Below are positions 18,422 through 27,200 of a stretch of 64,000 bases of DNA, in pieces. The stretch comes from CAVRAW01 sp963716135 (lineage in GTDB: Bacteria; Planctomycetota; Planctomycetia; Pirellulales; JADZDJ01): assembly GCA_963716135.1 (NCBI GenBank), contig OY970289.1, positions 1,302,001-1,366,000 of the forward strand, written 5' to 3'. The notes beneath the pieces were generated by a model that was given only the letters and a program-made list of their open reading frames with translations, did not search any database and was not told where the DNA came from. The translations under genes were made by a program, and so were the position numbers. Within the stretch, counting starts at the first letter, position 1. Each line of letters opens with the position of its first letter.

Positions 18422-18510
18422 AATGACGAATGACCAAGCACCAATGACCAATATCAGAAGTTTTAAGCGCGACCTCATTGGTCATTGGGATTTGGTCATT
18501 GGTCATTCAC
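18422..18510. repeat. Inverted heptamer repeat (AATGACC family) between two tRNA genes
   Basis: The left arm consists of five 7-bp units (AATGACG, AATGACC, AAGCACC, AATGACC, AATATCA; 18422-18456) and the right arm of the complementary units (CATTGGT, CATTGGG, ATTTGGT, CATTGGT, CATTCAC; 18476-18510). The arms pair over about 35 bp with a few mismatches and a loop of about 19 nt. Both arms keep 7-bp periodicity. Confidence 0.75.
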
Positions 18511-18515
18511 CCCCT

Positions 18516-18586
18516 GCGGGTGTAGCTCAATGGTAGAGCAATAGCCTTCCAAGCTGAAGACGAGGGTTCGATTCCCTTCACCCGCT
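18516..18586 (+). tRNA. tRNA-Gly (UCC)
   Basis: The 71-nt tRNA has acceptor strands GCGGGTG and CACCCGC, anticodon loop CTTCCAA with anticodon TCC, and T-loop TTCGATT. CCA is not encoded. Confidence 0.95.
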
Positions 18587-18630
18587 TTAAAGCGTTTGGG
18601 ATTGAACGGGAACAATTAAACAAAACACAA

Positions 18631-18661
18631 GTTAACGATAACCACTAACCAACAATCAACC
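18631..18661. repeat. Short heptamer-like tract (TAACCA words)
   Basis: Units GTTAACG, ATAACCA, CTAACCA and ACAATCA follow each other with 7-bp spacing in the gap between tRNA-Gly and the second tRNA-Thr. The A/C-rich repetition may extend left to 18611. No inverted arm was found. Confidence 0.4.
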
Positions 18662-18720
18662 TTACGCACAGCAGTCTGTGACCAGTCGGAAATGTCGGCG
18701 CCGCTCCGAGGGAAGCGCAC

Positions 18721-18793
<73 letters not shown>

Positions 18794-18943
18794 CTTGAGC
18801 ACGACCGCTAGAAAATGGAGAAGGGGCGATGGCGTACGGAACATAATTGCGGTCAGCGCCGTTTTTGATCCGAATGAGTACTCGTTTTTCAGACATCACT
18901 TTTTAGGACGATTCGTCCGCTCGATTAAATGTAGGGAGAAAGA

Positions 18944-20143
18944 ATGGCTAAGGACACCTTTCAACGCACGAAACCCCACGTCAATGTCGGCACCATCGGC
19001 CACATCGATCACGGCAAAACGACGCTCACCGCCGCAATTCTGGCGGTGCAAGGCGCCAAGGGTCTGGCAAGTTTGAAATCGTACGCCGATATCGCCAAGG
19101 GCGGCACGGTGCGCGACGAAACCAAAACAGTCACCATCGCCGTCAGCCACGTGGAATACGAGACGGAAAAGCGTCACTATGCCCACATCGACTGCCCAGG
19201 CCACGCCGACTTCATCAAGAACATGATCACCGGCGCGGCTCAGATGGACGGCGCCATTCTGGTCGTGTCCGCGGCCGACGGTCCCATGCCGCAAACTCGC
19301 GAGCATATCCTGCTGGCGCGCCAGGTCGGCGTGCCCGCGTTGGTCGTGTTCCTGAACAAGATCGACCTGGTGGACGATCCGGAATTGCTGGAATTGGTCG
19401 AGCTGGAAATTCGCGAGTTGCTCACCAAGTACGGTTTCCCGGGCGATGAGATCCCCATCATTCGCGGCGCCAGCAAGCCGGCGTACGACAATCCCAAGGA
19501 TGCCGCCGCCAACAAATGCATCGGCGAGTTGATGGACGCCATCGACAAGTACATTCCCGAACCGGTCCGCCAGATCGACAAGCCCTTCCTGATGGCCGTG
19601 GAAGACGTGTTCTCGATCGAAGGCCGCGGCACGGTGGCCACCGGGCGCGTGGAGCGCGGCATCGTGAAGGTCGGCGAGGAAGTGGAAATCGTGGGACTGA
19701 GTCCCGACAAGCGCAAGGTCGTTGTGACCGGCGTGGAAATGTTCAACAAGACGCTGGATACCGGACAAGCGGGCGACAACGTCGGTTGCCTGTTGCGCGG
19801 CATCAAGCGCGAGGAAATCGAGCGCGGCCAGGTATTGGCCAAGCCCGGTTCCATCACTCCGCACACCAAGTTCGAGTGCGAAGTGTACGTGTTGTCGAAG
19901 GAGGAAGGCGGGCGGCATACGCCGTTTTTCAGCGGCTATCGTCCGCAGTTTTACTTCCGCACGACCGATGTCACCGGCTCGGCCACGTTGATGGGTAATG
20001 TGGAAATGTGCATGCCGGGCGACAACGCACGATTGAGTGTCGAATTGCAAGTGCCCATCGCCATGGACGACGGCGTGCGTTTCGCCATCCGCGAGGGTGG
20101 CCGCACCGTGGGTTCAGGCGTGGTGACGAAGATATTGGCGTAA
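18944..20143 (+). CDS. tuf: Elongation factor Tu
   Basis: This 399-residue translational GTPase delivers aminoacyl-tRNA to the ribosome. G1 is GHIDHGKTTL (about residues 19-28), G3 is DCPGHADF, and G4 is NKIDLVDD. Domains 2 and 3 follow, including GTVATGRVERG and FRTTDVTG. The start ATG has GGGAGA upstream. It closes the tRNA cluster and precedes tRNA-Trp and secE, the classical tufB position. Length and motifs are normal. Confidence 0.98.
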   Translation: MAKDTFQRTKPHVNVGTIGHIDHGKTTLTAAILAVQGAKGLASLKSYADIAKGGTVRDETKTVTIAVSHVEYETEKRHYAHIDCPGHADFIKNMITGAAQMDGAILVVSAADGPMPQTREHILLARQVGVPALVVFLNKIDLVDDPELLELVELEIRELLTKYGFPGDEIPIIRGASKPAYDNPKDAAANKCIGELMDAIDKYIPEPVRQIDKPFLMAVEDVFSIEGRGTVATGRVERGIVKVGEEVEIVGLSPDKRKVVVTGVEMFNKTLDTGQAGDNVGCLLRGIKREEIERGQVLAKPGSITPHTKFECEVYVLSKEEGGRHTPFFSGYRPQFYFRTTDVTGSATLMGNVEMCMPGDNARLSVELQVPIAMDDGVRFAIREGGRTVGSGVVTKILA

Positions 20144-20149
20144 GAAATT

Positions 20150-20213
20150 GCAGAATGAGGAGTGCAGGATGCAAATTGATTTTGCATTCTGCATTTTGAA
20201 TTTTGCATGAGAC
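20150..20213. repeat. Inverted heptamer repeat after tuf
   Basis: The left arm units are GCAGAAT, GAGGAGT, GCAGGAT, GCAAATT (20150-20177). The right arm units are ATTTTGC, ATTCTGC, ATTTTGA, ATTTTGC, ATGAGAC (20179-20213). The arms are imperfect reverse complements and could fold into a hairpin directly behind the tuf stop, perhaps a processing or attenuation site before tRNA-Trp. Confidence 0.7.
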
Positions 20214-20217
20214 ATTT

Positions 20218-20293
20218 AGGGGTGTAGCTCAATTGGCAGAGCACTGGTCTCCAAAACCAGCGGTTGGGGGTTCAAGTCCCTTCGCCCCTGCCA
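20218..20293 (+). tRNA. tRNA-Trp (CCA)
   Basis: The acceptor strands AGGGGTG and CGCCCCT pair fully (one G-T), the anticodon stem is CTGGT/ACCAG with anticodon CCA, and the T-loop is TTCAAGT. A 3' CCA is encoded at 20291-20293, unlike the other four tRNAs here. Its place between tuf and secE is found in many bacteria. Confidence 0.95.
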
Positions 20294-20306
20294 TGCATGC
20301 GGGCCA

Positions 20307-20401
20307 GTGGGTGAGTAAGTGAGTGCGTGAGTCGGTAAGCGGACGGTCGGCGGAAATTCATGATCCAATTTACTTACTCACCTACTCACTTACTCACCTA
20401 C
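20307..20401. repeat. Inverted octamer repeat (GTGAGTAA-like) before secE
   Basis: The left arm has four 8-bp units GTGGGTGA, GTAAGTGA, GTGCGTGA, GTCGGTAA (20307-20338). The right arm has TTACTTAC, TCACCTAC, TCACTTAC, TCACCTAC (20370-20401). The arms pair over 32 bp with about six mismatches around a 31-nt loop. It differs from the other loci by its 8-bp period. Confidence 0.75.
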
Positions 20402-20429
20402 GATCGCAAGGATGCAATGGGTGTCAACG

Positions 20430-20870
20430 ATGTCCAATGAGCAAAAAGCGACAGCGACGACCTTTTGGCACGAGCTGTTTCAACTGGGGTTATACAAACG
20501 CAGTCAAGGCCGCATTACCCGGCAGGTAACTTTTGCGGCATTGGCGGTGACAATCGCGATCGGTTGTTGGCGGCTTAGCGAAACGAACTTGATGGCGACG
20601 TGGGGCAAGTCAATGCAGTATGGGATTCCCTTGGCGGTGTTCGCCCTGGGAATCTGGTTCGTATACCGGCTGGTGAACATAGCGCGGTTTGCAGATTTTC
20701 TGATCGCGGTGGAAGCGGAGATGGTGAAGGTTTCCTGGCCCTCGCGGTCGGAGCTGATTCGAAGTTCGACGGTTGTGATTGTGACTATATTCGGCCTGGC
20801 CTTCGTGTTGGCGCTCTACGACTTTTTTTGGAATTGGCTGTTGAACAATTTGCTGAGAATCAAGGGTTGA
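20430..20870 (+). CDS. secE: Preprotein translocase subunit SecE
   Basis: This inner-membrane subunit clamps SecY in the general secretion channel. The C-terminal part carries the canonical SecE element AEMVKVSWPSRSELIRSS followed by a hydrophobic helix. Two further helices lie upstream, giving three as in Escherichia coli rather than the single helix of many bacteria. The protein is 146 residues from the ATG at 20430, or 152 from an in-frame ATG at 20412; neither has a well-spaced ribosome binding site, though AAGG abuts the earlier one. nusG follows after 16 bp, the standard order. Confidence 0.92.
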   Translation: MSNEQKATATTFWHELFQLGLYKRSQGRITRQVTFAALAVTIAIGCWRLSETNLMATWGKSMQYGIPLAVFALGIWFVYRLVNIARFADFLIAVEAEMVKVSWPSRSELIRSSTVVIVTIFGLAFVLALYDFFWNWLLNNLLRIKG

Positions 20871-20886
20871 TTCTGGAGATATCGGC

Positions 20887-21705
20887 GTGAACGACGAGTG
20901 GGAAAATCCGACGCCCCCCGATGCTGCCGCAAGCGGCCCGGGTGAGAGTGCGCCTCAGCAAGGCCAGCCGCTTCCGCCGGACGACACGGCCCCGCCGGAT
21001 GTGGTCGCCGAGAGCCAGCCTGGCGGTCCAGCCAGTCGAACTCCTGACACCACCGGCGGTCCGGAAATCGAAGCTTCCGAGTCGCACGCACCGCCGCAGC
21101 CCGAAGCGGAAGTGGAACCCGAGCACGAGCCGCAAGGCATCGCGGTGGCCGTCGAGGAATCGGATCGGCCGATCAAGAAAGATTGGTATATCCTCAAGGT
21201 GCAAAGCAACCGCGAAGATTCGATCCGCGAAGGTCTGTTGCGCCGGGTGCAAATGGCCGGGTTGGACAAGTACTTTGGCGACATCATCGTGCCAATTGAA
21301 ACCGTCACGGAATTCAAAGGCGGCAAGAAGAAGGTCGTCAAGCGAAAGCTGTATCCCGGTTATCTGGTCGTCCACATGGAGATCAACGACGATACGTGGT
21401 ACCTGGTGCGGGAGACGCCGGGGATCGGTGATTTTACCGGCTCGATCGGCCGCCCGTCGCCGATGTCGCCGACCGACATCGCCAAGATCATCTCCAAGAC
21501 GGAAGAGAAACCCGACGAAGCGCCGCGGTTGAACATCCGCGTGAAGAAAGGCGATCACGTCAAAATTAACGAAGGCACGTTCGAGAATTTCGAAGGCGAG
21601 GTGGACAGCATCAACGAGGCCAGCGGCCGCGTGATTGTGTTCATCAACATTTTCGGCCGGCCCACGCAAGTCGAATTAGAACACTGGCAAATCGAACCCG
21701 TATAA
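20887..21705 (+). CDS. nusG: Transcription termination/antitermination protein NusG with long acidic N-terminus
   Basis: NusG binds RNA polymerase and couples transcription to translation and Rho. The NGN domain begins near residue 97 with KKDWYILKVQSNREDSIREG, contains RKLYPGYLVVHM and ends with the GSIGRPSPM region; the KOW domain holds KGDHVKINEGTFENFEGEV. About 95 residues before the NGN domain form a low-complexity Pro/Ala/Glu/Asp-rich tail, making the protein 272 residues against about 180 usually. It starts with GTG preceded by CTGGAG. rplK follows after 7 bp. Confidence 0.95.
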   Translation: MNDEWENPTPPDAAASGPGESAPQQGQPLPPDDTAPPDVVAESQPGGPASRTPDTTGGPEIEASESHAPPQPEAEVEPEHEPQGIAVAVEESDRPIKKDWYILKVQSNREDSIREGLLRRVQMAGLDKYFGDIIVPIETVTEFKGGKKKVVKRKLYPGYLVVHMEINDDTWYLVRETPGIGDFTGSIGRPSPMSPTDIAKIISKTEEKPDEAPRLNIRVKKGDHVKINEGTFENFEGEVDSINEASGRVIVFINIFGRPTQVELEHWQIEPV

Positions 21706-21712
21706 AGCGATC

Positions 21713-22138
21713 ATGGCAAAGCAGCTCGTAGGAACCGCGAAATTTCAAGTGCCCGGCGGCCAGGCCACCCCTGCCCCGCCTGTGGGCACTTCGTTGGGTA
21801 AGTTCGGCATCAACCTGGGTCAGTTCGTGCAGCAATTCAACGAACGAACCCGTGAGGCCGGCGGCATGCCCATTCCGGTGATCGTGAATGTATACAGCGA
21901 TCGCAGCTTCGACTTTACGTGCAAAAGCCCTCCGGCGGCAGCGCTGTTGAAGCAGGCGGTCGGCATCGCCAAAGGCTCCGGCGTGCCCAACAAAGAGAAG
22001 GTCGGCAAGGTAACCAAGGCCCAGCTCGACAAAATCGTGCAGTTGAAGGGAGCCGACCTAAACGCCTCCGATCCCGACCATGCCCGCCGCCTGATTGAAG
22101 GCACCGCGCGCAGCATGGGAATCGACGTAGAAGGGTAA
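21713..22138 (+). CDS. rplK: 50S ribosomal protein L11
   Basis: This 141-residue protein binds the GTPase-associated region of 23S rRNA. It shows the N-terminal proline-rich segment PAPPVGTSLGKFGINLGQF and the C-terminal rRNA-binding domain ending with the helix before MGIDVEG. Length is normal. It lies in the order nusG-rplK-rplA-rplJ-rplL. Confidence 0.98.
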   Translation: MAKQLVGTAKFQVPGGQATPAPPVGTSLGKFGINLGQFVQQFNERTREAGGMPIPVIVNVYSDRSFDFTCKSPPAAALLKQAVGIAKGSGVPNKEKVGKVTKAQLDKIVQLKGADLNASDPDHARRLIEGTARSMGIDVEG

Positions 22139-22147
22139 ACCAGAACA

Positions 22148-22831
22148 ATGCCGACACTGACCAAAAAATTCAAAGCGATGCAGGAGAAGCTGCCCAAGGA
22201 AGGCACCGCGCTTCCGGTGGATCAGGCCGTAAAAATCCTCAAGCAATTCAACACCCGCAAGTTCGATCAAACGGTCGAGCTGTCGATCCGCTTGGGCATC
22301 GATCCAAAGCAGGCCGATCAACTGGTGCGCGGCTCGATCGTGTTGCCGCACGGCATCGGCAAGTCGAAGCGCGTGGTGGTGTTTGCCAAGGGGGATAAAG
22401 CGGAAGAAGCCAAGGGCGCCGGAGCCGACGAGGTGGGCGCGGAAGATTTGGCCAACAAGATCAAAGGTGGCTGGGCCGATTTCGACGCCTGTATTGCCGC
22501 GCCCGATATGATGGGATTGGTGGGACCGCTGGGCAAAGTCTTGGGACCACGCGGTTTGATGCCCTCCCCTCGCGCCGGCACGGTGACGCCCGACGTGGCC
22601 AAAACCGTCAAAGAATACAAGGCCGGCAAAGTTGAGTTCCGCAACGACCCGACGGGCATTGTGCACGCGGTGGTCGGGAAGCTGGGCTTCGACGAAAACA
22701 AACTGGCCGAAAACATTCGCTCGTTCATCGATCACATCCAGCACTTGAAGCCGACCAGCGTGAAGGGTGTGTACGTGAAAAGCATTACCGTCAGCGGCGC
22801 CATGACGCCTGGAATCAAACTCGCCGTATAA
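22148..22831 (+). CDS. rplA: 50S ribosomal protein L1
   Basis: This 227-residue protein forms the mobile L1 stalk at the ribosomal E site. Typical segments include FDQTVELSIRLGIDPKQADQ, LPHGIGKSKRVVVFAKG and GKVLGPRGLMPSPRAGTV. It starts 9 bp after rplK. In other bacteria L1 represses its own operon by binding the leader; no mimic site was identified here. Confidence 0.98.
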   Translation: MPTLTKKFKAMQEKLPKEGTALPVDQAVKILKQFNTRKFDQTVELSIRLGIDPKQADQLVRGSIVLPHGIGKSKRVVVFAKGDKAEEAKGAGADEVGAEDLANKIKGGWADFDACIAAPDMMGLVGPLGKVLGPRGLMPSPRAGTVTPDVAKTVKEYKAGKVEFRNDPTGIVHAVVGKLGFDENKLAENIRSFIDHIQHLKPTSVKGVYVKSITVSGAMTPGIKLAV

Positions 22832-22841
22832 CCGCACGGCT

Positions 22842-22858
22842 CCCGGTCATTGACCGGG
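22842..22858. repeat. Palindrome before rplJ (core GGTCA/TGACC)
   Basis: CCCGGTCA, one base, then TGACCGGG form an almost perfect dyad 12 bp before the rplJ start. A closely similar palindrome follows rplJ, so the gene is bracketed by the pair. Confidence 0.6.
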
Positions 22859-22870
22859 GGCTAAATACAC

Positions 22871-23467
22871 ATGAGCAAATACCTGAAAGACCTGCTGACC
22901 CGCGATTTGAAAAACCAGCTTAACGGCGTGGGTGAAGCGCTGGTGGTCGATGTCATCGGACTCGACGCCATCCACACCTCCAAGCTGCGCAGCGAGCTGC
23001 GGAAGAAAAATATCAAGCTGGAAGTCGTGAAGAACAGCCTGGCCTTGCGAGCCACCGAAGGCACGCCGCTGGCCAAGGCCTTTGAAGGCGTGGAAGGCAC
23101 GATGGCGATCGTGTGGGGCAGCGACGATTTCGTGTCGCTCACCAAGGAGATAGTCAAGCTTTCCGAAGCCAAGGAATTCGAAGGCTTTAAGGCCAAAGGT
23201 GGCGCGATGGATGGCGCCAGCCTGTCGCCGGTAGAAATCAAATCCATCAGCAAATGGCCTTCGCGGCTGGAACAATTGTCGATCTTGGTCGGTCAGATAT
23301 TGGGACCGGGCTCGAAGTTGGCTGCGCAATTGGGCGGCGCAGGCGGGGCTTTGGTCAGTCAGGTAAAAACCCATGCAGAGAATTTGGAAAAGTCCGGCGG
23401 TGGCGATGCGCCTGCGGCAGGCGGGGGCGACGCGCCAGCCGCGGAAGCCGCTGCGGCCACAACGTAA
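22871..23467 (+). CDS. rplJ: 50S ribosomal protein L10
   Basis: This 198-residue protein anchors the L7/L12 dimers on the ribosomal stalk base. The N-terminal rRNA-binding domain contains RSELRKKNIKLEVVKNSLAL; the C-terminal helix for L7/L12 binding is followed by an unusual Gly/Ala-rich tail with the tandem word GGGDAPAA. No strong Shine-Dalgarno sequence is visible. The gene lies between two related palindromes, which may set the L10 to L7/L12 ratio. Confidence 0.96.
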   Translation: MSKYLKDLLTRDLKNQLNGVGEALVVDVIGLDAIHTSKLRSELRKKNIKLEVVKNSLALRATEGTPLAKAFEGVEGTMAIVWGSDDFVSLTKEIVKLSEAKEFEGFKAKGGAMDGASLSPVEIKSISKWPSRLEQLSILVGQILGPGSKLAAQLGGAGGALVSQVKTHAENLEKSGGGDAPAAGGGDAPAAEAAAATT

Positions 23468-23481
23468 ACGACCCTATTTAG

Positions 23482-23502
23482 CCCCGGGTCAATGACCCGG
23501 GG
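23482..23502. repeat. Palindrome between rplJ and rplL (core GGTCA/TGACC)
   Basis: CCCCGGGTC, AAT, GACCCGGGG form a perfect 9-bp stem with a 3-nt spacer, 15 bp after the rplJ stop. No U-tract follows, so it is more likely an RNA processing, stability or partial attenuation site than a full terminator. It resembles the palindrome ahead of rplJ. Confidence 0.65.
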
Positions 23503-23549
23503 GAGCACCGATAACGTAAGACCCCTCGAGAGAAAGGAAGTTTGTTCCC

Positions 23550-23963
23550 ATGGCGACTGCTGAAGCCACCAAAGAGTTTTCCGCACCGACAAAAGAACTG
23601 GGCGACAAGATCGTCGCCTTGAACTTGAAACAAGCCAAGGAGCTGAGCGATTACCTGGAAGAAGTGCACGGCATCAAGGCGGCCGCCGGTGGCGCCGTGA
23701 TGATGGCCGCTCCAGGCGGCGGCGCCGCCGCGCCAGCCGCTGAGGCCAAAACCGAGTTCGACGTCGTGCTCGACGGCTTCGATGCCGCCAAGAAAATTGG
23801 CGTCATCAAGGTCATCCGAGCCCTGACGAGCCTCGGCCTCAAAGAAGCCAAGGATTTGGTGGAAGGCGCGCCCAGCAAGGTGAAGGAAGGCGTGTCGAAG
23901 GAAGATGCCGACAAGGCCAAAAAGGAGTTGGAGGAAGCCGGAGCGAAGGTGTCGATCAAGTAG
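23550..23963 (+). CDS. rplL: 50S ribosomal protein L7/L12
   Basis: This 137-residue stalk protein recruits translational GTPases. The N-terminal dimerisation part includes LNLKQAKELSDYLEEVHG, a Gly/Ala hinge (about residues 50-70) and the C-terminal domain FDVVLDGFDAAKKIGVIKVI with LGLKEAKDLVEGAP. AGAAAGGAAG lies upstream of the ATG. rpoB follows after a 254-bp gap with a 12-bp direct repeat TGCCCGATCTGA at 23969 and 24150. Confidence 0.98.
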   Translation: MATAEATKEFSAPTKELGDKIVALNLKQAKELSDYLEEVHGIKAAAGGAVMMAAPGGGAAAPAAEAKTEFDVVLDGFDAAKKIGVIKVIRALTSLGLKEAKDLVEGAPSKVKEGVSKEDADKAKKELEEAGAKVSIK

Positions 23964-24217
23964 GTTTGTGCCCGATCTGACCGGTTCGCGACGGTATCGA
24001 CTGTTGCACCGGCTGCTCTGCACGCGATAGGCGGTAGCAGCGGCCGTTGCGTCTTGCAAGTTTTTGCTTTTTTGGCAATCGCTTGGGTGATCGCCGCACG
24101 ACACGGCATTTGCGTGTTGCGATATTCATCCAGTTCGATTTTCGAAATTTGCCCGATCTGATCGCGGCGGTGTGAGCATCCGCTGCTTTCACGATTTTCA
24201 CAGGAGTTACTCGTTTT

Positions 24218-27200
24218 ATGGCGACTTCAGCCCAACGGCGCATCACCCCCAAAGAAATTCGTCGTTTCGGCAGCGGCCGGGAATTGTTTCCCATTCCCGA
24301 CCTCACGCAAATCCAAACTCGCAGCTACGAACGCTTCCTGCAGTACGACGTGCCGGCCAGCAAGCGCAAGGATCAAGGCATCGAGGGAGTGCTGCGCGAG
24401 ATTTTCCCGATCGAAAGCTACGACAAGAATCTGAAGCTGGAGTATCTGCGCTACGAGTTGGGCAAGCCTCGCTACGAACCGCATGAATGCCGCCAATTGC
24501 GGCTGACCTACGGCCGACCGTTCCGCGTTTGGCTGCGGCTCACCAAGCAGGAGCCGATCGAGGAAGAAGTGTACCTGGGCGACATTCCCATCATGCTCGG
24601 CGGCGGCGAGTTCATCATCAACGGCGCCGAACGTGTGGTCGTCAGCCAGTTGCACCGCAGCCCCGGCGTTGATTTCGTCACGGACACCGACACCGCTGAG
24701 CGCAAGATGTTCAGCGCCCGAGTGATTCCCGAGCGCGGCAGTTGGATCGAATTGAACATCTCCAAGAAAGACACGCTACAGGTGCGCATCGACCAAAGCG
24801 GCAAATTCTCCGCGATGACGCTGTTGCGGGCGATGGACCCAAAATACAGCCAGGATGCCGATCTGCTGCGCGTGTTCTACGAAACCACGACGGAGAAAGT
24901 GGTCGATGGCCGCAGCGTTCACAAGATCGAGGGCAAAATCGCGGTCAACGACATCGTCTATCCGCACAACAGCGACAAGGCGGGCGAGATTCTGGTCGAG
25001 GCCGGGCACAAGATCACCAAGAATCTGGCGGAACTGATCTGCACCTCCGGCCTGCATTCCGTGGAAGTGACCAGCGACGCGAAGACACCGCTGGTGCTCA
25101 ACAGCCTGGAAGAAGATGCCACCGGCAGCCACGAAGAAGCTCTACTGCGAATTTATCAGCGGTTGCGTCCGGGCAATCCGCCGCAGTTGGAAAAGGCCAA
25201 AGCGCTGTTCCACGAAAAGTTCTACGACACCAATCGTTATCGCTTGGGCCGAGTCGGCCGATTCCGCATCAATCGCAAGTTGAATTTGAACGTGCCCGAA
25301 AGCGAAATGACGCTGCGGCCCGAGGATCTGATCAGCTCCATCAAGTACGTGATCAAGCTGAACGAAGGCGATCCCGCATATGAGGTGGACGACATCGATC
25401 ACTTGGGCAACCGCCGCCTGCGCACGATTGACGAACTGGCTGCCGACGAATTGCGCAAAGGCTTCCTCAAGCTTCGCCGCACGGTGCAGGAGCGGATGAG
25501 CTTGAAGGACCTGGAAGACATGACGCCCCGCACGCTGATCAATCCCAAGAGCATTTCGGCGGCGATTGAGTATTTCTTCGGCCGCGGCGAGCTGTCGCAG
25601 GTGGTCGATCAAACCAATCCGCTTTCGATGCTTACGCACGAACGGCGTCTCTCTGCGTTGGGTCCCGGTGGTTTGAACCGTAAGCGGGCCGGCTTCGAAG
25701 TGCGCGACGTGCACATTTCACACTACGGCCGCATTTGTCCCATCGAAACGCCTGAAGGCACGAACATCGGTTTGATTTCGAGCCTGGGCATTTTCGCCGG
25801 CGTGGACGAGTACGGCTTCCTGGTGACGCCGTATCGCAAAGTGCACAAAGGAAAATTGACTGATGACGTGCAGTGGCTTCGCGCCGATCAGGAAATGGAC
25901 GCTTACCTGGCGCCCGCCGATGCACCGGTCACGAATAGCCACCTGCAAGGCGACAACATCATCGCCCGGTATCGCAGCGATTTCGAAATGGTGCCGATCG
26001 ACAAGGTGCAATATATCGACGTAGCGCCCAGCCAGATGGTCGGCGTTTCGGCCGGTTTGATCCCCTTCTTGGAGCATGACGACGCCAACCGCGCCTTGAT
26101 GGGTTCCAACATGCAGCGCCAGGCGGTGCCGCTGTTGGTGACCGAGCCGCCCTTGGTGGGCACCGGAATGGAAACCGATGTGGCTGTCAACTCCAGCATG
26201 ATGATGCGGGCTCCGAAGAAGGGGACCGTGACATATCTTGATGCCGACAAGATCGTGATCGGCAACGATGTGTATCCTTTGACGAAGTTCAAAGGCCTGA
26301 ACGAGCGGACTTGCCAGAATCAAAAGCCAATTGTTCAAGTCGGCGACAAAGTGGAAAAGGGCACGCCCATCGCCGACGGCGCCGCCACGTTCAACGGCGA
26401 ATTGGCGCTGGGCCGCAATGTGCTCGTCGGCTTCATGGCCTGGGATGGCTTCAACTTTGAGGATGCCATCATCATCAGCGAAGAGCTGGTGCAGAATGAC
26501 GTGTACACCTCGCTGCACATCGAGGAATTCGACATCGAAATTCGCGAGACGAAGCTGGGCCGCGAGGAGTTCACTCGCGACATTCCCAATGTCAGCGAAA
26601 AGGCTCTGCGCAATCTCGATGAAACCGGCATCGTGCGGGTGGGCACCTACGTTCGACCCGGCGATATTCTGGTCGGCAAAGTTTCGCCCAAGAGCAAAAC
26701 CGAGCTGACGCCGGAAGAAAAACTGTTGCATGCCATTTTCGGACGGGCCGGCGAAGACGTGAAAAACGATTCGCTGGAAGTTCCCTCCGGCGTGGAAGGC
26801 ATCGTGATTCACACCGAGAAGTTCTCTCGCCGCATGAGCCTTTCAGAAGACGAACGCAAGAAGTTCGAAAAAGACCTGAAAACGGCCGAAACCGAAGGCA
26901 ACGCGAAAATCGCCGAAGCCTTCACTGCGATGGCGGGTGAATTGGAAACTATCCTTCGCCGACCGCTCACCGACGCCGAAGGCACGCCGCTGGTGCGCGA
27001 TCAGGAGCCCAAGTTCATTGCCGAACAGGCGCGGATTTTCAAAATCGACTCGCTCGACATCCGCAGCCCGGAGCGTCGCGCCGAGGTGGAGCATGCCTAC
27101 AAAGAGCATTGGGAAAATGTTGAGGCGGCCATCGACGAAAGCGATCGCAAGCTGAACAGCATGAAGCGCGGCGACGAACTGCGCAGCGGCGTGCTGCAAA

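Noticed and set aside
18422..18510. CRISPR array
   Set aside because: The units are 7 bp, degenerate and contiguous, with no spacers and no cas genes; the right half is the reverse complement of the left.
23969..24161. 12-bp direct repeat TGCCCGATCTGA as an attachment site of an inserted element in the rplL-rpoB gap
   Set aside because: Only about 170 bp lie between the copies, with no gene or integrase, and the gene order is the ancestral one.
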